Assembly (NCBI GenBank): GCA_020746875.1
Contig: JAGTJL010000002.1
Location: forward strand, 1,736,001-1,800,000
From: Rhexocercosporidium sp. MPI-PUGE-AT-0058
Taxonomy: Eukaryota; Ascomycota; Leotiomycetes; Helotiales
Direction of reading: 5' to 3'
DNA length: 64,000 nucleotides
The first letter of the stretch is position 1. Every line of letters begins with the position of its first letter. The notes beneath the pieces are model-generated. The model had not been told where the DNA came from. It searched no databases and worked only from the letters and a program-made list of their open reading frames with translations. This document shows positions 48,104 to 61,200 of this stretch, one piece after another. Made by a program: the position numbers and the translations under genes.

Positions 48104-51035
48104 TCACGGATCCAAGTTGTAAAGAGGCTGCAGGATCTTGTAACACCAGAGAGCTAGGGGATCGACTGCTTTGAGATCACGGATCCAATCTTGCATGAGC
48201 GCCACGCTGATGTCGAAATCAGCCTCGAATCTTGGCCCACAGAGTTGCGCCCGTATGTCCCGCAACATGGGGTTGTGTTGTGTCAAGTGGAAGATGAGAA
48301 GGATTGAGAGGAACGTTTGGGACCAACAGAATAGGTATGGTATAAGTCGTTTGTGCCGAGAGGTTGGGGACATTGTGAGGGGCCACTTCAAGCAGGACTG
48401 GTAGGTCGGTTAGTGGAAGCTTTTGTGAAGTGATTCTTCTACTTACCCGTAAACATTCAGCAACACCCTGCGCATCCTCCTGGGTCATTTGCTCGGGGAA
48501 ATGGAGAGCTTTGTACACGAATGGACGGTATATCACGTATTTGGAGTAGTAGTATCTCGTCCGCAGTACTGCAACCTGTACATCATACACAAATCGATAC
48601 TGCATAGGCTCGCTGTTCAGATCCGTCGAGAACAGCTGTGCACCAGGACGACCAGGTCGTGGTGTGGCGAGACTTGGATCAACAGCCTCATTGACCCCAA
48701 TGTTACCAGTCTGGGGTGTAGGAAATGCTGCAGGTTCCTCTTCCGGCCATTGCAGATCACGAGGAAGCAATCCTCGCCATTGAGTTAACTGCGCGGCAAG
48801 TGACTTCAGTGTGTTTGCGGATGGTCCACCAAATTCGTCGCTAGTGGGCGTATCGCTGTTTGATACAGCTGAAGGCCATGAGCATCTCTTACTGTCACGA
48901 TGCCGAAGTCGAGTTACTTACAATCATAAATTTGTGCATTCACACTTGCACATAGGCGGCGAAGAGCAAGAGCGGACGCAAAGTGTGCTTCTACGGAGCC
49001 AATCCAATCAGTATTTGCTAACCAGCATGATATTGGGAAGGAAATTAACTAGCATTTGATGGTCGCAATGGGAGAACTTACCGAAATTTGTTGCCTGGTT
49101 GCCGATATGATCGGCCTCACAGAATGGAACGTTGAAGCTAGGCATACCTACTCGATCACTGAGCTCAAGGATTCCAGTGAGCGGTAGGTCAAGTTCTAAG
49201 TGTAGAGAAGTCTCCATGATAATGCAGTGCCATACGGCACGCCTTATCAGATCGCCCCTGGGAGTGTCAAAATCGAGAACATTACTTCACGAGTTAGTAG
49301 ATTACCATTTGCTAGAATGGTCTGACCTACCAGGTCACCAAGATGTAACATGCTTGACATGCATTGACAGTCATCCTCCAAAAGTCCTACAGTGAGTAAG
49401 TCACATCGCACCGACACTGTTTTGAGTGATACGTACCACGTGGCGAGAGCAAGACTGGTAATACAATCTGCAGAACACATTCGTGAGCTCATAAGTCTTG
49501 CCCAAACTACCGAACAGTCGGTGCCTATATGTGCCGGGAATGTTTGGAGATGTCTTGCAAAGGGAAACTTACGCAAAGAGTGAGAAAATTTGAACATTCT
49601 CCAATTCTGAATCCGTGATAACGAAACCTAAACATTTTCTTGCTTCATTGAAAAGAGCCAGGCCAGGTGGTCGACCATTCGAACCTCCTCGAACACCAGA
49701 CGGAAGGCCTTCGTATTCGCCAATCGGATTTCCTGTTAGACCCTCTATGGCAACTTCACCCAGGCAGAAGATCATCAAGGCGATCACGGAATCAACATCT
49801 CCGTCAAAGCCTTCACTACAGACTTTGACGAGGGTGTCACTTTCGAACGTTCTTCGATCCATAAACGGATAAAGGAAGTTGAAAGTATCAAAGTAAGCGG
49901 CTGTAAGTCGATACATTGCATCTCGTGTCAAAGCTGGAAATGTGACCTGCAGCCGTATAAGCATGACTTTGCAAAAGATAGTCTGGGATGATTCTCGTGG
50001 GGCAAGACTAAACAGAGAGAGAATTCGATCATACCCGAGGACCGCCTCTATTTCTAGTCGCCTGAGTTTGCCTAGCCATTTGAAGATATATTAGCCTTGT
50101 ATTCCACAACCTAGTGGGTAACACATTCCCTTCACACTCATTCCAAGGTGTGGCCTATAATATTCTGGCTTCCGGACACTTACATGCCAACGAAAGGTCG
50201 ATCCTGTAGAGGCTCGTCCATGGGTAACTTCGGTTGCCCATTGTGCATTCGAATAATAAACTTGGTTCCATCACTTTCCAGAGTCTTGAAATCACTGGCA
50301 TTGGTCGGGAGGACCTGTAGCATAAGCTGTTGCAGAGCAGGCCAAGACAGTATCTTGTGGGCGGCAGAAGCATGCCGATATGGATGGTTAGGGCTTTGTT
50401 GTTGTTGTCGCGCGGACGGTGTTGAATAAGAGCTTGGCTCTGTGTCGGGGTTGAAGGAAGGCTGAGATGAGGGGGCATGTCGCGGAGGGCCAAAACCTTG
50501 AGGAGCTCTGCCGGTGGGAATTCGATCAACTTTGCCTTCAAGACTCTTGAGCCTGTCTAATATCTCGACGAGGGTCTTATCCTTCCTTTAAAGAAATGAT
50601 CAGTAAGAACGCTTCTTGCCGAATCGAAAGTCAGATAGTTTCAAAAATCATTGAATGCCATCAGCTGGGGCGGGTCTTACTTAGTGGGCTATGGTACAAT
50701 CAGCATAAAGTTAAAAATCACTTAGGCTATTACTGACCTGAGGTTCTCGGTAAACGCATTCAAGATTGATTCTTTTGCACAATCCGCACTAGGACAAGTT
50801 ATTAAGTGTTGAGAAAGGTTGGTACTGTCCAACGGTGCCCGCCAATACCATGCCCTACGCAGGCACAAAAGTACACAAAGACGAATATACTAACACGGGG
50901 TCGGGCTTCATCGCATTTTTGTTTCCGTGAACGACATGTTTCGCAAGCCTGGGAAGCTATAGCTCCTCGATGTGCTCTGGAAGAAGGGCCACCAGGGCCC
51001 GAGCTTGCGCTGCTCGCGGCACTGTCCGCATTCAT
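48104..51035 (-). CDS. Zn2Cys6 fungal-specific transcription factor with an 8-nt microexon
   Basis: Eleven exons on the minus strand: 51035-50895, 50788-50738, 50688-50681, 50585-50184, 50061-49573, 49467-49437, 49386-49331, 49257-49082, 48990-48922, 48868-48447 and 48397-48104. All phases agree and the product is 712 residues. The DNA-binding cluster is split by intron 1: CETCRSRKQKC, then CGLCKRINLEC, the full Cx2Cx6Cx6Cx2Cx6C set. The linker PTKKDKTLVEILDR is completed only by the 8-nt exon. The fungal-specific middle homology region follows from about residue 200 (LYPFMDRRTFESD, SLFALYYQSCSRHV, WRMTVNACQACYI, LIRRAVWHCIIMETSLHLELDLP). The C-terminus has the KWPLTMSPTSRHKRLIPYLF element near the end. 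The target pathway cannot be told. Confidence 0.88.
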
Positions 51036-53062
51036 TTTTTATACCAGACGGTCAGCAGGTCCCGATGAAACGAAGTTCCCGGGACCAAAAGGGTTCGTAT
51101 CGGTGTGGTGATGATAGGGTGGTAGAGTCCCAACCCAGCTCAGGGTTCACTTGAAAGTCGTTGGCGAAATGGACCTTCGGAGAAGGGGGTCACACACACT
51201 CCGGAAGGAATATTCGATCGAGCAACGTCCAGGATACGGGTCATCGGCATGCTTTCTATACAGGACTCTGTTTCTCCCAGGCTTCTGGTCGCCACAGGTC
51301 GTGGAAGCGCTATGTGGCGATGACCACTCCACCACCAGGCACGTTGTAGATACTCGGACGGGTCGTAACAGGTTTGCCGTCGCGCATAGCAGAATGACGG
51401 CGGGGGATCGGGAAACGTGTTGATGGGGTTTGCTGCAATTGCTTTGGGAGAGCCCAGCAGAATCAGGACATTTAACATCGCTCCGCTGAAATAAAAGTAG
51501 GTTGATGATGTTCATCGGGGAAGAGCCCGCCCCCGAACCACCACACAGCAAGCAGCAGCGAGACGGTGAAGGGTTTTATAATCGATGCCCTAGACCGTCG
51601 ACGTCAGCGACAGACGCGATGCTATGCAATGTATATAGATATAAGCAGTGTAGGCGTTACTGCAACTACTACGATTCCACACGACAGCACAGAACGATAG
51701 ATTACTCACACTACAGTACACTTCTGAGTGGCAAGCTAGAGCCTAACCTTTCGATAGTGCAACCTGAGTGCTGGGCCAAGTCCACTTCAGCGAGAAAGAT
51801 GAGGGTCTGTTTACGAGGATAGCGACGACGTCGAAAGCCAGCCGGTCAGGACTCTATGGGTGGTTGTTTCTGTCTTCCAGCCGCACGATAGTAGGCCCAA
51901 TTAGCAATGACTGTGACTGACGAGGGACGACCGGATGACCGATGGAATGACCAGTGCAAGATCGATGAGTACAGAGCAGTGGCGGCGGGGAACAGTACGT
52001 GAATGTGAACATTCGTCGTTTTCGTTCTGCAGTGGTGGACCTCTCGCAAGTAAAAAAGAGCACAAGTCCTTGAAGACACGAGCTGTAGGGAGGGAGAATC
52101 GGAATCAGGCCAAGTTGAGGGAGGCATTGGCATATGAATTATGTTGCAGTGTCAATCGCGGTCGCAGTTAGTTGACGATGTCGGATGAACCAAAAGGTCC
52201 AGAACCGCTAGAATTGAGCGAGAAGGCCGTCGAGTTGTTCGGCGAAGACGGTTGATCCTCAGAGATGGGAATGGTCTCCGCTACCTACCACTCGTCTTAG
52301 AGCCTCACAAATGCCATTGGTACGGAACTGAACTCCGCGCGAACAGGCAAATGTCATATGTTTATACCAGTTACTCGAACCGTTTCTGGTACAGTACAAG
52401 AACGATATTCGCCTCGACTCACGCCAGACCGAAGCGTTGGGGATATTGCACAGCTGAGATGTCCACATCTCGGATGTCCCAGCCTATCCAATAAGAGATA
52501 CTTGCACGGAATTTCCATCACTGGCCTGTTTCTAGAAGACGTTAATCATTTTGGTAATAGCAGTAGAGCTCGAATGCACGGTTGCCGTATGTTCTCGACT
52601 TTGTACTCGAACTTTGTTCGTCATGACGAGTGCTGCAGTCTGTGTGGCGAAACGAGCTTCTCATCATTCAATTCTTGGTCGCTCTTCTCAAGCTTGTATC
52701 TGACTGTGCTAATTTCTTGGTAGTAGACTTTCCATTTGCACTCTGTTTGTTTTGACGGTGATGTGTAGCCTTTGGAGAGCCCAACAATAGTTCTCCAGGT
52801 CCCCCTATCTCCTAGAGGCAAGTCGCAAAACATTCTTGACGAGGCGTTTAGCAATTCCCAAGACCTAGGTCAATTTCAAGCACACAATTTTGCCTCATGC
52901 GGGGGCTTTATCTATCGATTGAGTGGCTTGCGTTGTGGATGTCCTTTGGCTATATACTGCCCATTCTGAGGCACATGCGATACAATCAAATAGACAGCGA
53001 GTGGTAGCAATCGCCCCGGGTGTCGAGGGATGTAACATGACTAACATAGTAAACCTTCCTCC
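51036..53062. other. intergenic region
   Basis: About 2 kb between the divergent end of the transcription factor and the SPS19 stop. Many short frames, none convincing. A 25-codon frame at 52171-52248 (MSDEPKGPEPLEL...) reads like protein but has no continuation I can splice. Confidence 0.4.
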
Positions 53063-54176
53063 CTACAACTTAGATTTCCTCTCGAAGGTACCATCAAGAA
53101 GGTAGTCAGGATACGCACTCCTTGAACCACCAGGTGCTCCTGGCGATCTCCAATCCCCACCATCGATAATCAACACTTCTCCATTCACAAAATTGCCCGC
53201 ATCACTGAAGAGGTATATCGTCCCATCAGCAATCTCCTTCACCAGCCCGTATCTTTGCAACGGGACCTTCTTGAAGGCACTGCCGTTTCCTTCGTCTTCT
53301 CTGCTCCCCAGTCTTGCCATTCCCTCCGTGCCAGAAATCGGCCCCGGTGTTATGATGTTTGATGTGATCCCCCTTGGTCCATATTCAAGTGCTGTAGATG
53401 CGGAAAGTGCATCTACTCCAGCTTTTGCGACTGCAGCATGAGCTTGCAATGGCATACCGGTAAGGTGGAAGGACGCAGAGATAAAGATGATTCGTCCGCC
53501 AGTGGAAGGATTTGTCCCAGTGTTAGGGTTCTTTTTGGCGGATTTCAGAAGCTCCGGCACAGTAGCTTTGAGGGTGTTGAATGAACCGATTGTGTCGATG
53601 TCGATAACGGTCTTGAAGGCATTTGAAGAGAGTCCAGATATTGGTGAGATGAAATTTCCTGCTGCACCAGCACTGTAGGAGATCGTCAGTCTGGCTCTCG
53701 AATCGTTTATAGACAGATAGCGCTTACATGACATAGTCTATGCCTCCAAACTCCTTGACACATCTGGCCACGGCACCCTCCAAGTCTTGTATTTTCCTGA
53801 CGTCGACAGCGCCGATTCCAATAACCTTAGCTCCTTTGCGTGCCGTAGCTATGCTCTTAGCCATAGTCTCAGTCTTCTCAACATTCCGTCCAATTATCAT
53901 GGCATTGGCTCCCAAGTGTACCATAGCCCTCACTTGTGCACTGCAAATGGACCCGGCCCCTAGCAATAAATTAGCATTGGTGTAGCTTACTGTCCCCAGA
54001 GTTGGTAGAGACAATAGGATGGTCCTTCATAAGACAGCTCTGCCGACATCTCCGTCCCAGAAATCGAGGGACACAGGAGAAGCATACTGACCTCCGGTGC
54101 AAAAGACTACTTTGTTGTCGAAGATACCATCTTTCCAGACACTGGACATATATTCTGATTGAGGAAGAGCTGCCAT
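53063..54176 (-). CDS. sps19: peroxisomal 2,4-dienoyl-CoA reductase
   Basis: Sps19 reduces 2,4-dienoyl-CoA with NADPH so that unsaturated fatty acids with even-numbered double bonds can enter peroxisomal beta-oxidation. Exons are 54176-54092, 53959-53728 and 53672-53063, giving 308 residues. It is a short-chain dehydrogenase: the cofactor loop TGGGAGSIC spans intron 1, IIGRN follows, VDVRKIQDLEGAV is the adenine-side acidic element, and VIAGAAGNF is the NAGAAGNF-like hallmark of dienoyl-CoA reductases. Catalysis involves Ser in ISASFHLTG and Lys in AVAKAGVDAL, where DECR enzymes replace the SDR tyrosine, as here. PGPISGTEG is the typical C-terminal loop. The protein ends SKL, a canonical PTS1 peroxisomal signal. 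Confidence 0.94.
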
Positions 54177-54710
54177 GTTGACTTGGACGAGGTGTATTGG
54201 ATTGGCTGTTGAATTTATCGGGCAATGTGGTTGTAATGCAGCTAACAAAGGTTCAAGTTGCGAAGGAAAGGGTAAGTATGTATCCTGTCAGGCCTGCTGG
54301 GAAGAAGACAAGGAAAGATATCTCACGGCCGTAAGAGCAAGCATGTTTGGGTGAGTGATCATGAATCTGGGGAACCGGCGTCCGCGTCGAGCCTCGGTAT
54401 GTGGAGATGGGAATGTCAGGAAGCGCTCAAGCGTCTCGGGTCTAGGCACAAGGCAGGAACTCGAATTGGCAGGGATGGGTTGGATGCTTCCAAGACTGGA
54501 CGTGGGGAAGTTGACTGGTGGGAGAAACAAGAAGCTCAAGGCTCGAGGCTGAAGCGACAACCACCAGCTTGCCAACCCAACCAACCTCTTCTTCGCCTGA
54601 TCGCATCCAAGTCACCATCAACAACAAGACACCCCCGCAGACACAACTCAATTGTCGCGCAAAACAGAGCCTTGGTTCTCTCCATAGGATCATTGTCTAC
54701 CTACCCAGCC
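54177..54710. promoter_or_regulatory. promoter region between SPS19 and the ATG33-like gene
   Basis: About 530 bases separating two divergent starts; it must hold both promoters. Open frames here are in the leader of the plus-strand gene. No site recognised. Confidence 0.4.
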
Positions 54711-55417
54711 ATGGCGTCAAGAACGGTCTCGACGTTGAAGTTCGTGGGGACAATCTCCTTGGGCTTGCTCACCGTATGTCAACCCCTCCATCCAAGCTTC
54801 GCAAGAGCGCCATAAACTCCTGCGAGCCCTTAATAACTTGCAACACAATCTAACCGCTGCTATTATAGGGCCTCTCTTACTCTCTAACAACTCTCACCCT
54901 CCCAACGCTATTAACCCTCCCCTCCGCCACCAGCGCCTCCAAGGCTTTCTCAAACCTCAACACAAGCTCCCTCCTCCACCTACGAGCCCTCGCCGGCGTC
55001 TCAAGCACATCCTTCCTACTCGCATACCTGCTCTCTCCCCGAAGCCAGAAACATCCCTACCTGCTATGGACGACGCTCTTCATAGTCTCGTCCGGCTTTA
55101 CCGAGTACCTCATCCAGCCGTACATTGGCAAGACGAGCACCAGCACACGAACCGTCAAGCCGAAATCCAAGAAGGACAAAGGGAGACAGATGGATTCGAG
55201 CTATGAGGTTCTGGGTGCCAGTGATCGGGATAGTGAGGGGACTGTGAGTGGAGAGGAGTTGGATGAGGATGTCAACGGGGAGGAGATTAGACAGCAGGTG
55301 GAGAGTTATATGAAAGTCAATATCGCTAAGACGGTTGTTGCGGGCATTGGGTTTGCGATGAGTACGATCGGCATCTGGGGTGATGGAGCCGCGGATCTGG
55401 TCATCATCGAGATGTGA
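54711..55417 (+). CDS. small four-helix membrane protein, Atg33-like
   Basis: Two exons, 54711-54773 and 54869-55417, give 203 residues. The N-terminus (VGTISLGLLTGLSYSLTTLTL) spans the intron. Further hydrophobic segments lie at about 60-76 (ALAGVSSTSFLLAYLL), 82-102 (YLLWTTLFIVSSGFTEYLI) and near the C-terminus (TVVAGIGFAMSTIGIWGDG). Length, four helices and the GLLTG start match yeast Atg33 (197 residues), the mitochondrial outer-membrane protein that promotes mitophagy, but the resemblance is general and I give no symbol. A charged loop (DRDSEGTVSGEELDEDVNGEE) lies between helices 3 and 4. Confidence 0.7.
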
Positions 55418-56236
55418 GATGTTATTTGCGAAGGTGGATGAATGAACGGATCATGATACGAGGTATTGAAGAGCTGATGGCATCTTAGGGAGACGGTAGA
55501 TACTTGACTCTTGTTCTTTTGAAATTTTCCTTCGGGGTTGAGGCGTTAGTCGTTGATTTACATTTCGAGACTACTCATCTTCTATCAAAAGATCGATTGA
55601 GAATCGCAGGATGGATTTTGCCACTCTATTTTTTCAGAATCCTTGCATTGATGTGTCTTGCACTCCCCTCACCCTCAAGTGAGGATATACCTAGCTAGTT
55701 GGAACTTGCTCGAGGTGTATCACTTGTTGCCTTTCAGGCGTGTCTATCATTTGCCAGTCCTCTCTGCTGAATCGAGAAAGCGACATTGTGTTTCCTCGGA
55801 TAGTAGTGAACGACTTAGAGCCTATCTACGGGAGAGGTCATATACAAAAACCCGCGTGGAACCATGTTGAACTCTGTCACGTCAAACCGAGCCATGGAGA
55901 TAAACATTTAGCTGATGGCGAGAGGCTAATGTACACTGGATCAGATTCACATCTGCCTTTTGTTTCTGCATCAACAACTTCGCCTGCGTCCCAAGTGTGG
56001 ACGTTGACAACCACTGTCCCGTTTGTGAGCACAAGTCGCAACGTGCGTTCTCGGTCCAGCACAACGCTGCCTTCGCTTAAGGAAATGTTAACAGTGAAGT
56101 CTCCAAGCAGGATTTGTCTCTGTCAGCATGCTACAGTACGCATAGGTACTCAATTGCGTACCCATTCCCAAGCCAAACCCCCAAAATGCCTTCCCCAATT
56201 ATGCTACAAGCTCCTGCCGAACCTCACTGCAAATAC
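55418..56236. other. intergenic region
   Basis: About 820 bases. Frames such as 55740-56240 have no protein-like character. It separates two convergent genes. Confidence 0.4.
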
Positions 56237-56587
56237 TTAGGGCATTCTCGGATGCTGCAAGCCATCCAGGTTCTGTAATGGCATCGGAGCTTCCTCGATG
56301 TCTATAGAATATCAGCGCCTTCACCACCAAGGCCAGATATCTTGAAGGGGAGAGAGAATTCGTTGGTGCGTACCATTGTTTGGAAGCCTCCTCCTTCGTC
56401 GGGACAGTTTCCAAGTGGAACATGCTATCATGACACGTATTGTCGCCACGCCTATCGCTAGGACCCCGATAATGACGTTGATATTGTTCTCAGTGGAAAG
56501 CCCTAGAGGACTGGGAGCGGTCCTATGGGTTCCTAAGCCAATATCAGTGGGCTGTCGTTGTGCATGTTGTTGTATTTGACGAATCAT
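56237..56587 (-). CDS. small single-helix membrane protein
   Basis: Not recognised. Exons are 56587-56374 and 56301-56237 with a 72-nt intron (GTACGC donor, CTGAT branch site, CTATAG acceptor), giving 92 residues. A polar N-terminus (MIRQIQQHAQRQPTD) leads to one hydrophobic helix, NINVIIGVLAIGVATIRVMIA (about 38-58), then a basic run, KLSRRRRRLPNN, and an acidic-proline tail, DIEEAPMPLQNL. The positive residues after the helix suggest the C-terminus faces the cytosol. The splice removes a stop and yields the cleaner tail. Fungi have many such short membrane proteins of unknown role. Confidence 0.45.
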
Positions 56588-58261
56588 TACCCATGATGAC
56601 ACGCGTACGGAGGTACAATGATATATATGTACACAGCCGGTGGCTCTTACGGTTCTAAGACTCGAAATAGAAATCGAAATCGAAAGCAAAAGTTTGAACG
56701 TCGATGAAGGAAGGTTCAAGTCTCCTTTAGGGTCTTTCTTAGATACAGCTGTCGATTTCTCCTCAAGCATACAGGAGCGAGAGGAGAGCGTAAGTATGCC
56801 GCAGGTATCCTGCACCACAGCTTTCCGCCAACACCACCACCAGGCAGAAGACCTCCTGTCATTCGTAGTCCTTGAGCAGACGGAGTCTTTCAACCCATGG
56901 CTGTCTCGAATACTCACCGCAGCGGAAGGGAACCACGGTTGATGGCGGGACAAGTAGAACAGAGGCTGGTGACGTGCGTTGAGTTTTCAACAACATGTTC
57001 ACGTGTGCCACGCCATTCGGTCCCATCAGCTTGGACGGCGGAGGCTTTTTGAAGATCGGTCCGTTTTACAGGTCACGCCTCGTCAATTCTGAAAAGTCGG
57101 GGGCTTTAAAGGGTTGTTATACCACGGCCGAGGGCGTTTTAACAACCCAATTCTGGGCGTTCAAACTTCCTGGCTGGCTGGCGATATCAATGGCTCGCTT
57201 CACCCAGGTGCTAACCAAGCGAAAAAAGCAAGTGCAATTCAACCACTCGGGAACTACCGCAACTACACACACACGTCGATTCGGCGTATCTTTTGCAAGC
57301 TTCTCATTATCTAATAGGAAGAGAAAAGTAGACACTTGCCTTACTTGGTCAATGCCGAAAATTCTAGAGGATAACGCAAATTTGTGCAGATACTCTTTCA
57401 TCAATGCAAAGGATTGGCTAGTTTGTTGCAAGTAGCGCATCTAAGAAGCTAAGTCAAGAGCAAGAGGTGATAGAAAACAAACGCCAAGATCTCCAAGTTA
57501 TTCGAACACAGGGTATCACATTCTGGATCAACTCAAACTCGCGCTGTGCTGTGCATCTAATCGTACACAGATCTGGTATCTCTTTTCTTATCTTGTCATG
57601 TTCACCTCCTCCATCGCCCCTCCTTTCTTCCACCCCAATCGACCAAGTGACATCTCACCCATCCGTGCCTGCACGCATATATCTACATCTCTACACACAA
57701 AGCCAGATGATACCAATCGCAACCCAATTCTCAAATACCTATCGCACTCTCTTTCAATTCTTGCTTTTCTCCCACACAGAAACGGACAAAGACAGACATC
57801 CGTATGGTTATTTTCCATATTACAAAACACACCAAAAAACCCTAGGGATCGCTCAAGAAGAAGGTTGTTGTTAAAGGCTCAACGCAAAAGAACGAGTCAC
57901 CAGAAAAAATTGTCTCGTATCAACCGTAGTCGTAGAGATTTGTGAGAAGTGAAATGAAGAGCCGAATTCCACGAAAGCCTCCAGTCCCATAAAGTATACG
58001 CCGTGCTTGTGATGTGGAAGAAACAAAAACGCCTGTGGCTACCAGTTCTCTTTATGGTGAATGGCTCAAACAATTGTTTCTCAGTATCGAAATATTCCAA
58101 CCAAAGAATGATGTACTGTAAAAATCGCGAAAGTCTCTGATGACCTGATATCGTTCTTTCATGAACGATCAATGTCTCCATCCGTGATGGAAATTCTATT
58201 CCAAGGCAACGCTAATTCCATTGAAATTAACGGTGAATGTCTCAGAAATCTCCTGCGGCAT
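56588..58261. other. intergenic region
   Basis: About 1.7 kb upstream of the small membrane gene and downstream of KAR9. Frames at 56995-57435 and 57467-57945 are unconvincing. Confidence 0.4.
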
Positions 58262-61200
58262 CTACTTCCAAGGTTTCTTCTCTTTGCCCTTACTATCCGC
58301 GCTGTTGATGCTGCTAGTCCTCATAGCACTTACAGCACCGGCAATAGCTTGAGGAGATTCTCTCCCCGTAACACCAGAGTTCTGCTTTCCTTTTGGTTGA
58401 GGAAGTAAGCTCACGCGCCTATTCGCAGCCAAGGAGGATGCAGGTCTTGTGGGTTTAGACGGTGGACTGCTGAAGACAGTGGGGTCACTAGATTTGGGTT
58501 GCATCGAAGCTCGTCGGTTTGTGGTATTACCGAGTGTCGACATGGACGTCTTGGATCCGAGCAGGCGTGGCCGTGCAGGAAGAGAGTTCTGGGACAGGAC
58601 TTGCTGAGAATAAGGCCCAGGACTAGTAAGTCTGTCACGGAATCCTGTCCTCGATGTAGACTTCCGAGACGGCGTCGTGTCAGGTGCAGGAGAAGAGGTG
58701 TTATCGCGACTTAGCGGAGATCGCAATGGTATTCTAGAGTCGATTGAGACGTTGGATTTGTTGGAATGAACAGACGGTGGCTTCGTACGAGCGTGTGGAC
58801 TTGGGGTGGTAAGACTCAGGGGTTTGAAATTGTGCCCAATGATCGTGTCCTTAACGTTCACACTCGAATTCCATCGGGGTCGCCCATCCGGATTATGCGT
58901 CAAAGAAGGTCGGGGCAGTCTGTTTCCTGTTGGAGTCGCGGATCCTTGTCTAGATGAATTTGGCGAAGGTGATGCTCGCTCAACGGGCGCAGCGATTGTT
59001 GAGAGTCGATTTGAAAGGCCTTTGCGGGGCAACTGACTTTGAGCTGTCGTATTGCTACTATTTCTCCTTGCACCCGGCTGGGGGAGACCGCTGCCTGAAC
59101 GCACTTTGCCATTCTTTATTGGAGTCAAGTCTGATCCGCCATTAAGTCCAGTCAGGACAACCGAAGAAGCTGGTGAACTCCCTGGGGTATCATAGTGGCT
59201 GCCAATCGTAGACCGGTCATTGGAGAGCATGCTTGAAATTGAGTCCCGAAGCTGCTGGTTCTTCTTATCCGCCTGAAGTTCTTCGAGGCTAGTATCAAGC
59301 TCGCTCATTTGCTCCTTAAGGGCCTCCCATTTTCGTTGCATCTCGGAGTGAAGTCGTAAAATCTCGCCATTGACTGTCAAGCGGTCCTTGACTCCTCTTT
59401 CGATAATAGACAGTACCCGCTCAATTGCTGGCCCGTAATGCATTTTCTTTGCCTCATAACTCTCAATTTTCTTGCCCATGGAAGCCGGGTTGTGAAGATG
59501 GGTTCCGCACTCAACTGCTTCCTTGAGTTTGACCACACTTCGATCAACCGATTCGTACATCTTTTGTGCCTGTCGACCAGCTCCTCGGAATACCAAGACC
59601 CAACGGTCTTCGCCCAATTCTCTCCTAAGAGACTCGGCATCCTTTTCGAGATTCTTCCAGCTGCTTTCTAGACCCGTTCTCCTGGTTTCGAGCTCCTCGC
59701 AAGCCGTTGGGAAGATCTTCTCAGCTCTGTAATGGAAAGTCGATAGCCTCATCGGGAGAAAGTCCAAGGAAGCTCGAAGAGGTTGCATCCTAGCGAACAG
59801 TGCTAGTAGACTGGAATCGTCTTGGGCTGCAACGGCTGCTGGGTTTGGCGAGTGTGGACTCAGGGGAAAGGATCCTGTAACACTAAATCGGTTGTTCGCA
59901 TTGAGCTTTGCTTTCGACGGCGGAGTGTCCTCTACAATCGTAGCCAGTTCATTCAGATCTAGACCTCCATCTCCACCAGTCTCTGCCATTAACGACTTAT
60001 GTCTCTTCTCCTCCATCTCGAATACCAGTCGGGCAAGGACGTCCATTTCGTTGCCAATGTCCCCCAAGACGATATTCCAAAGTTCCTCCCACTCCATGGC
60101 TATCTCCACAGAATTCTTGACGGCTTTCAATGTCTTGCGTATTTTTTCCCACTCTGAAAGAATCGTCTCTACCTGTAATACCACCTTCTTGAGCTCATCC
60201 GGAGAAACTGTGGATATGTCTGGCCGACTCTGTAGTGATTCTATTGCTGAGACGTAAACATTAATAAGTTCCGTAAACCTGGAAATAGCATTGTCGACTT
60301 CTTCTAGTCCTTCTCTGCCTCCAGCGGCCGCCCATTCCACATCGTCCTCGCCATCTAAACCGGATACAACTTCAGATGCCTTTGAAATCCAGCTTCGAAT
60401 CTGTTCGGCAGCTCCCATCAATGCCTTGGAGGCAGCCTTAGACGTTGGGATAGCAGAAACTTTCGTTGAGAGCGATTCGGCATCTGGCAGCTGGAGCGAA
60501 GTCAATTGTGCAAGTTGATTTGCGAAGGATACCCTCGAAAGTGTGTATATCGATCCTGTGCGCTGGAGTCCAAATGGGTTGAAAAAAGATGATGCATCTC
60601 CTTGGAATTCGGCAGGTGCTGTACCTTCGGGAGGAGTGTCTTTGGCTATTGGCGGTGGAGGAGTCTCGTCGTCTGGGGGGATGTCTCTCTCGATATGTGC
60701 CTGCTTCGTCTCCGACATTGCTTTTGTTCCATTCCCATTTGTATGTTCTGGTAACCGGTACTTCTGCGAGTCCATGTCTATGGGTTCTGCATGTGTGGTC
60801 ATCTCCCGTTCCCTCGAACTGGCAGATGACGATGGCCGACGTGTTCCACCTTCCAAAACTCTAAGGTCAACAGGTGGGATTTCCGTATAACTTCCACCAG
60901 TCACCTGCGGTGTGAGAAGGCCGCTGGTACCACTCCAAGCTCGTCCTCGGGGTTGCAAATTGGGCGACTTCGCAGACTTTACGGAATTGGCGCGGTGTAT
61001 AAGGTCGAGTTTCTGGATCTGGTCTTCAGGTATTCGGCCTATTCGATCGTTTGAGGGCGAGCGATGTAGGGTGGGTGCATTCGAATCTTTGCCAAAGCCC
61101 AGAGCTTTGAGACGCGCTGCGAGGCCGGGAGAGGGTTTGCGCGCCTGTCGTGGTTTGCGTTGGTCGTAGTCGTTATTGGTCGTTAGAGCTGCAGCTGAGG

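Noticed and set aside
52171..52248. 25-codon protein-like frame (MSDEPKGPEPLEL...)
   Set aside because: No donor and acceptor pair extends it convincingly, so it is not called as a gene.
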